From NCBI RefSeq assembly GCF_013812825.1, contig NZ_JACCSU010000076.1, forward strand, positions 1 through 64,000: a stretch of 64,000 nucleotides of DNA. The letters are read 5' to 3'. Shown in pieces: positions 62,288 to 64,000 of the stretch. This DNA is from Sphingomonas sp. Lineage in GTDB: Bacteria > Pseudomonadota > Alphaproteobacteria > Sphingomonadales > Sphingomonadaceae. Position numbers and translations under genes: made by a program. The first letter of the stretch is position 1. Every line of letters starts with the position of its first letter. The notes beneath the pieces are model-generated. The model was not told the DNA's origin, searched no databases, and worked only from the letters and a program-made list of their open reading frames with translations.

Positions 62288-64000
62288 ATGAACACCCGCA
62301 CTCTGCGGCGCGCGGCCGCCTGCGCGCTTCTCGCGACCACCGCCCTTGCCTCGCCTGCTTTCGCTCAGACGGCGCCGGCACCCCGTTTCGTCCACATCGA
62401 CGACAACGGCGTCGACCTGACCAGCGGCCTCGTCTCGCTTGAAATCGACGAGGGAGGAATCGGTTCGGGCGAGGGCGCGGTTCGAATGAAGCGGCTGTGG
62501 GCGCAGAGCGCCCGCTGGGTGGATAACTGGAGCGGGGGGCTATACCGCGGAACTTCCGGTTCGGTGACCAAGATGTATGTGCGGATCGGGGGGATCAGCG
62601 ACACCTTCGCCGGGTCCGGCACCACCTGGACTTCCGAAAAGGCGGACGGTGCCACCCTCACGGTCGATGCCCAGGGGTATTACAATTACACTGCGCGCGA
62701 CGGGACGAAGATCCAGTTCCAGAATCAGATGAGCGACAACGCCGCCATGAGTTGCCCCGGTGCGGATCCAGGCTCCTGCCAGGTGCCGCTGTCAATCACC
62801 AGACCGGACGGGCTCAGGTTCGTGCTCACCTGGCACATGGACCATATCTGCGACGCAGGGACGCCGGGAGAGCCCGGCTGCCAGAATCTGAGGACGTTCC
62901 AGCGTCTGGACTCCGTCACTTCGTCGGCCGGCTATTCCCTGAACATCGCCTACGCGTCGGAAGATCCCGAGTCTTCCGACTGGTTCAAGCGCACTTTGGT
63001 TTCCTTCAGCAACAGCGCGAACCCGCCGAGCCCGGCGCCGGCGATCACCTATTCCTATCCGAACTCGACCACCACGGACGTCACCGACACGGGCGGCCGA
63101 ACCTGGCGCCTGACGACCGATGCGAGTGAGCGGATCGTTGGCGTCCGCCGGCCTGGCAACACGTCGGACAACATCACATACGCCTATGGCGCGGACGGAC
63201 TTGTCTCGTCCGTAACCAAGGACGGCGTAACCACGAGCTACGCGCGATCGACGAGCGGTAATGTCCGAACCACGACGGTGACGAATGCCCTCTCACAGCA
63301 GGCTGTCATCACTGCCGACCTGAACCTTGGCCGGCCGACCAGCTTCCGTGACCCGCTAAACCGAACAACCGGCCTGCAGTACGATGCAAGTGGCCGTCCA
63401 ACACGGCAGACCGAGCCGGAGGGCAATTATGTTCAGCTCACCTACGATGCGCGGGGCAATGTCACCGAGACGCGCCAGGTCGCAAAGAGCGGCACCGGCC
63501 TTCCCGACATCGTCGCCACCGCCAGCTTCGATGCGAACTGCGCCAATGTCGTCAAGTGCAACAAGCCCAACAGCACGATCGACGCCCGCGGCAACACCAC
63601 GAACTACGTTTACAATGCGACTCATGGCGGCATCGAGAGCATCACCGAGCCGGCAGTCGGCGGAGTCCGGCCGCAGACGCGCTTCAGCTATTCGTCGGTG
63701 TCGGGTGCCGGCGGGCAATCGGTGACGATGCTGACCGGTGTCTCGGCGTGCCAGACCACCGGCAGCTGCACCGACACCGCCGACGAGACCAGGGCGACCG
63801 TCGCGTACAACAGCAATTTGCTGCCAACCTCGGTGTCGCGCGGCAACGGGACAGGCACTCTGACTGCGACCGAGGCCATGACCTACGACCCGCGCGGCAA
63901 CGCGCTGACCGTCGACGGGTCGCTCACGGGCACGGCTGACACGACGCGCAACCGCTACGACAGCGCTGACCAGCTCGTCGGCGTGATCTCGCCCGACCCC
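62288..64000 (+). CDS. Large RHS/YD-repeat protein, runs off the window
   Basis: At least 571 residues are visible. The signal peptide (ACALLATTALASPAFA) is followed by a region with a DWFKRTLVSFS-type lead and then YD repeats: YAYGADGLVSSVTKDG, LQYDASGRPTRQTEPEG, LTYDARGNVTETRQVA and MTYDPRGNALTVDGS. Cys pairs (CPGADPGSCQ, CDAGTPGEPGC) occur early. RHS/YD proteins form beta cocoons around a C-terminal toxin or serve as surface polymers; the C-terminus is outside. GGAG precedes ATG at 62288. Confidence 0.85.
   Translation, partial: MNTRTLRRAAACALLATTALASPAFAQTAPAPRFVHIDDNGVDLTSGLVSLEIDEGGIGSGEGAVRMKRLWAQSARWVDNWSGGLYRGTSGSVTKMYVRIGGISDTFAGSGTTWTSEKADGATLTVDAQGYYNYTARDGTKIQFQNQMSDNAAMSCPGADPGSCQVPLSITRPDGLRFVLTWHMDHICDAGTPGEPGCQNLRTFQRLDSVTSSAGYSLNIAYASEDPESSDWFKRTLVSFSNSANPPSPAPAITYSYPNSTTTDVTDTGGRTWRLTTDASERIVGVRRPGNTSDNITYAYGADGLVSSVTKDGVTTSYARSTSGNVRTTTVTNALSQQAVITADLNLGRPTSFRDPLNRTTGLQYDASGRPTRQTEPEGNYVQLTYDARGNVTETRQVAKSGTGLPDIVATASFDANCANVVKCNKPNSTIDARGNTTNYVYNATHGGIESITEPAVGGVRPQTRFSYSSVSGAGGQSVTMLTGVSACQTTGSCTDTADETRATVAYNSNLLPTSVSRGNGTGTLTATEAMTYDPRGNALTVDGSLTGTADTTRNRYDSADQLVGVISPDP

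Overview
The window looks like a chromosomal segment of an alphaproteobacterium of the Sphingomonadales type. I infer this from the high GC content, the FdxA-type 7Fe-8S ferredoxin with its typical C-terminal tail, the GlsB, DUF2868/DUF3482 and DUF2924/DUF3489/serine-recombinase neighbourhoods, the small arginine-rich HTH protein near the right end, and many copies of a short hairpin repeat of the form TGTCYGCTTT-loop-AAAGCRGACA. No rRNA, complete tRNA or CRISPR array is visible. Most of the window is accessory DNA.

Region 1 (1-8680) starts with the C-terminal relic of a tyrosine recombinase next to fdxA. It continues with an AraC/alpha-beta-hydrolase fusion and an MddA/NnrU-type membrane methyltransferase. 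At 3750-3794 lies the 3' half of a tRNA-Thr(CGT), a classic attachment-site scar. It opens a roughly 400-bp imperfect direct repeat whose second copy starts at 8189. The two copies flank a 4-kb module: GlsB-like membrane protein, DUF3482 GTPase, DUF2868 membrane protein.

Region 2 (8683-28005) is a defence and mobility island: a PIN-domain protein; a DUF3489-DUF2924-large serine recombinase operon; a four-gene cluster of GHKL ATPase, Cys-rich DUF4417-like protein, small unknown protein and STAS-like DUF4325 protein, with a perfect 15-bp inverted repeat at its start codon; divergently from it a Gabija system (gajA, gajB); then an HsdR_N-like nuclease paired with a giant DUF4011/SF1-helicase/Vsr-like/DUF3320 protein; and, a few genes on, a DUF4062 protein. 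The four-gene cluster is my best candidate in this island for an undescribed system.

Region 3 (28330-50047) is rich in exported proteins: a 1679-residue RTX protein translationally coupled to a lipoprotein, a patatin-like lipoprotein, a DNA/RNA nonspecific endonuclease, a PhoD-like phosphoesterase, and an operon of di-haem cytochrome c, secreted protein, tyrosinase and helical-repeat protein. A Kazal-domain lipoprotein and a minus-strand group containing an NlpC/P60-like protein follow.

Region 4 (50585-60471) is a roughly 10-kb single-direction cassette with stop/start overlaps at most junctions: a small membrane protein, a 1372-residue protein of unknown family, a LamG-like protein, a Vps62-like membrane protein, a 142-residue beta-rich protein, a class I terpene-synthase-like protein and a squalene/terpene-cyclase-like alpha-barrel protein. 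I do not recognise this combination, and it is the strongest candidate here for an undescribed system.

Region 5 (60917-64000) holds a small HTH protein, an S24/LexA-like repressor with repeated TAGGAATTT half-sites in its promoter and again downstream, a structured leader, a small YD-repeat exported protein and the first 571 codons of a large RHS/YD-repeat protein that runs off the window.
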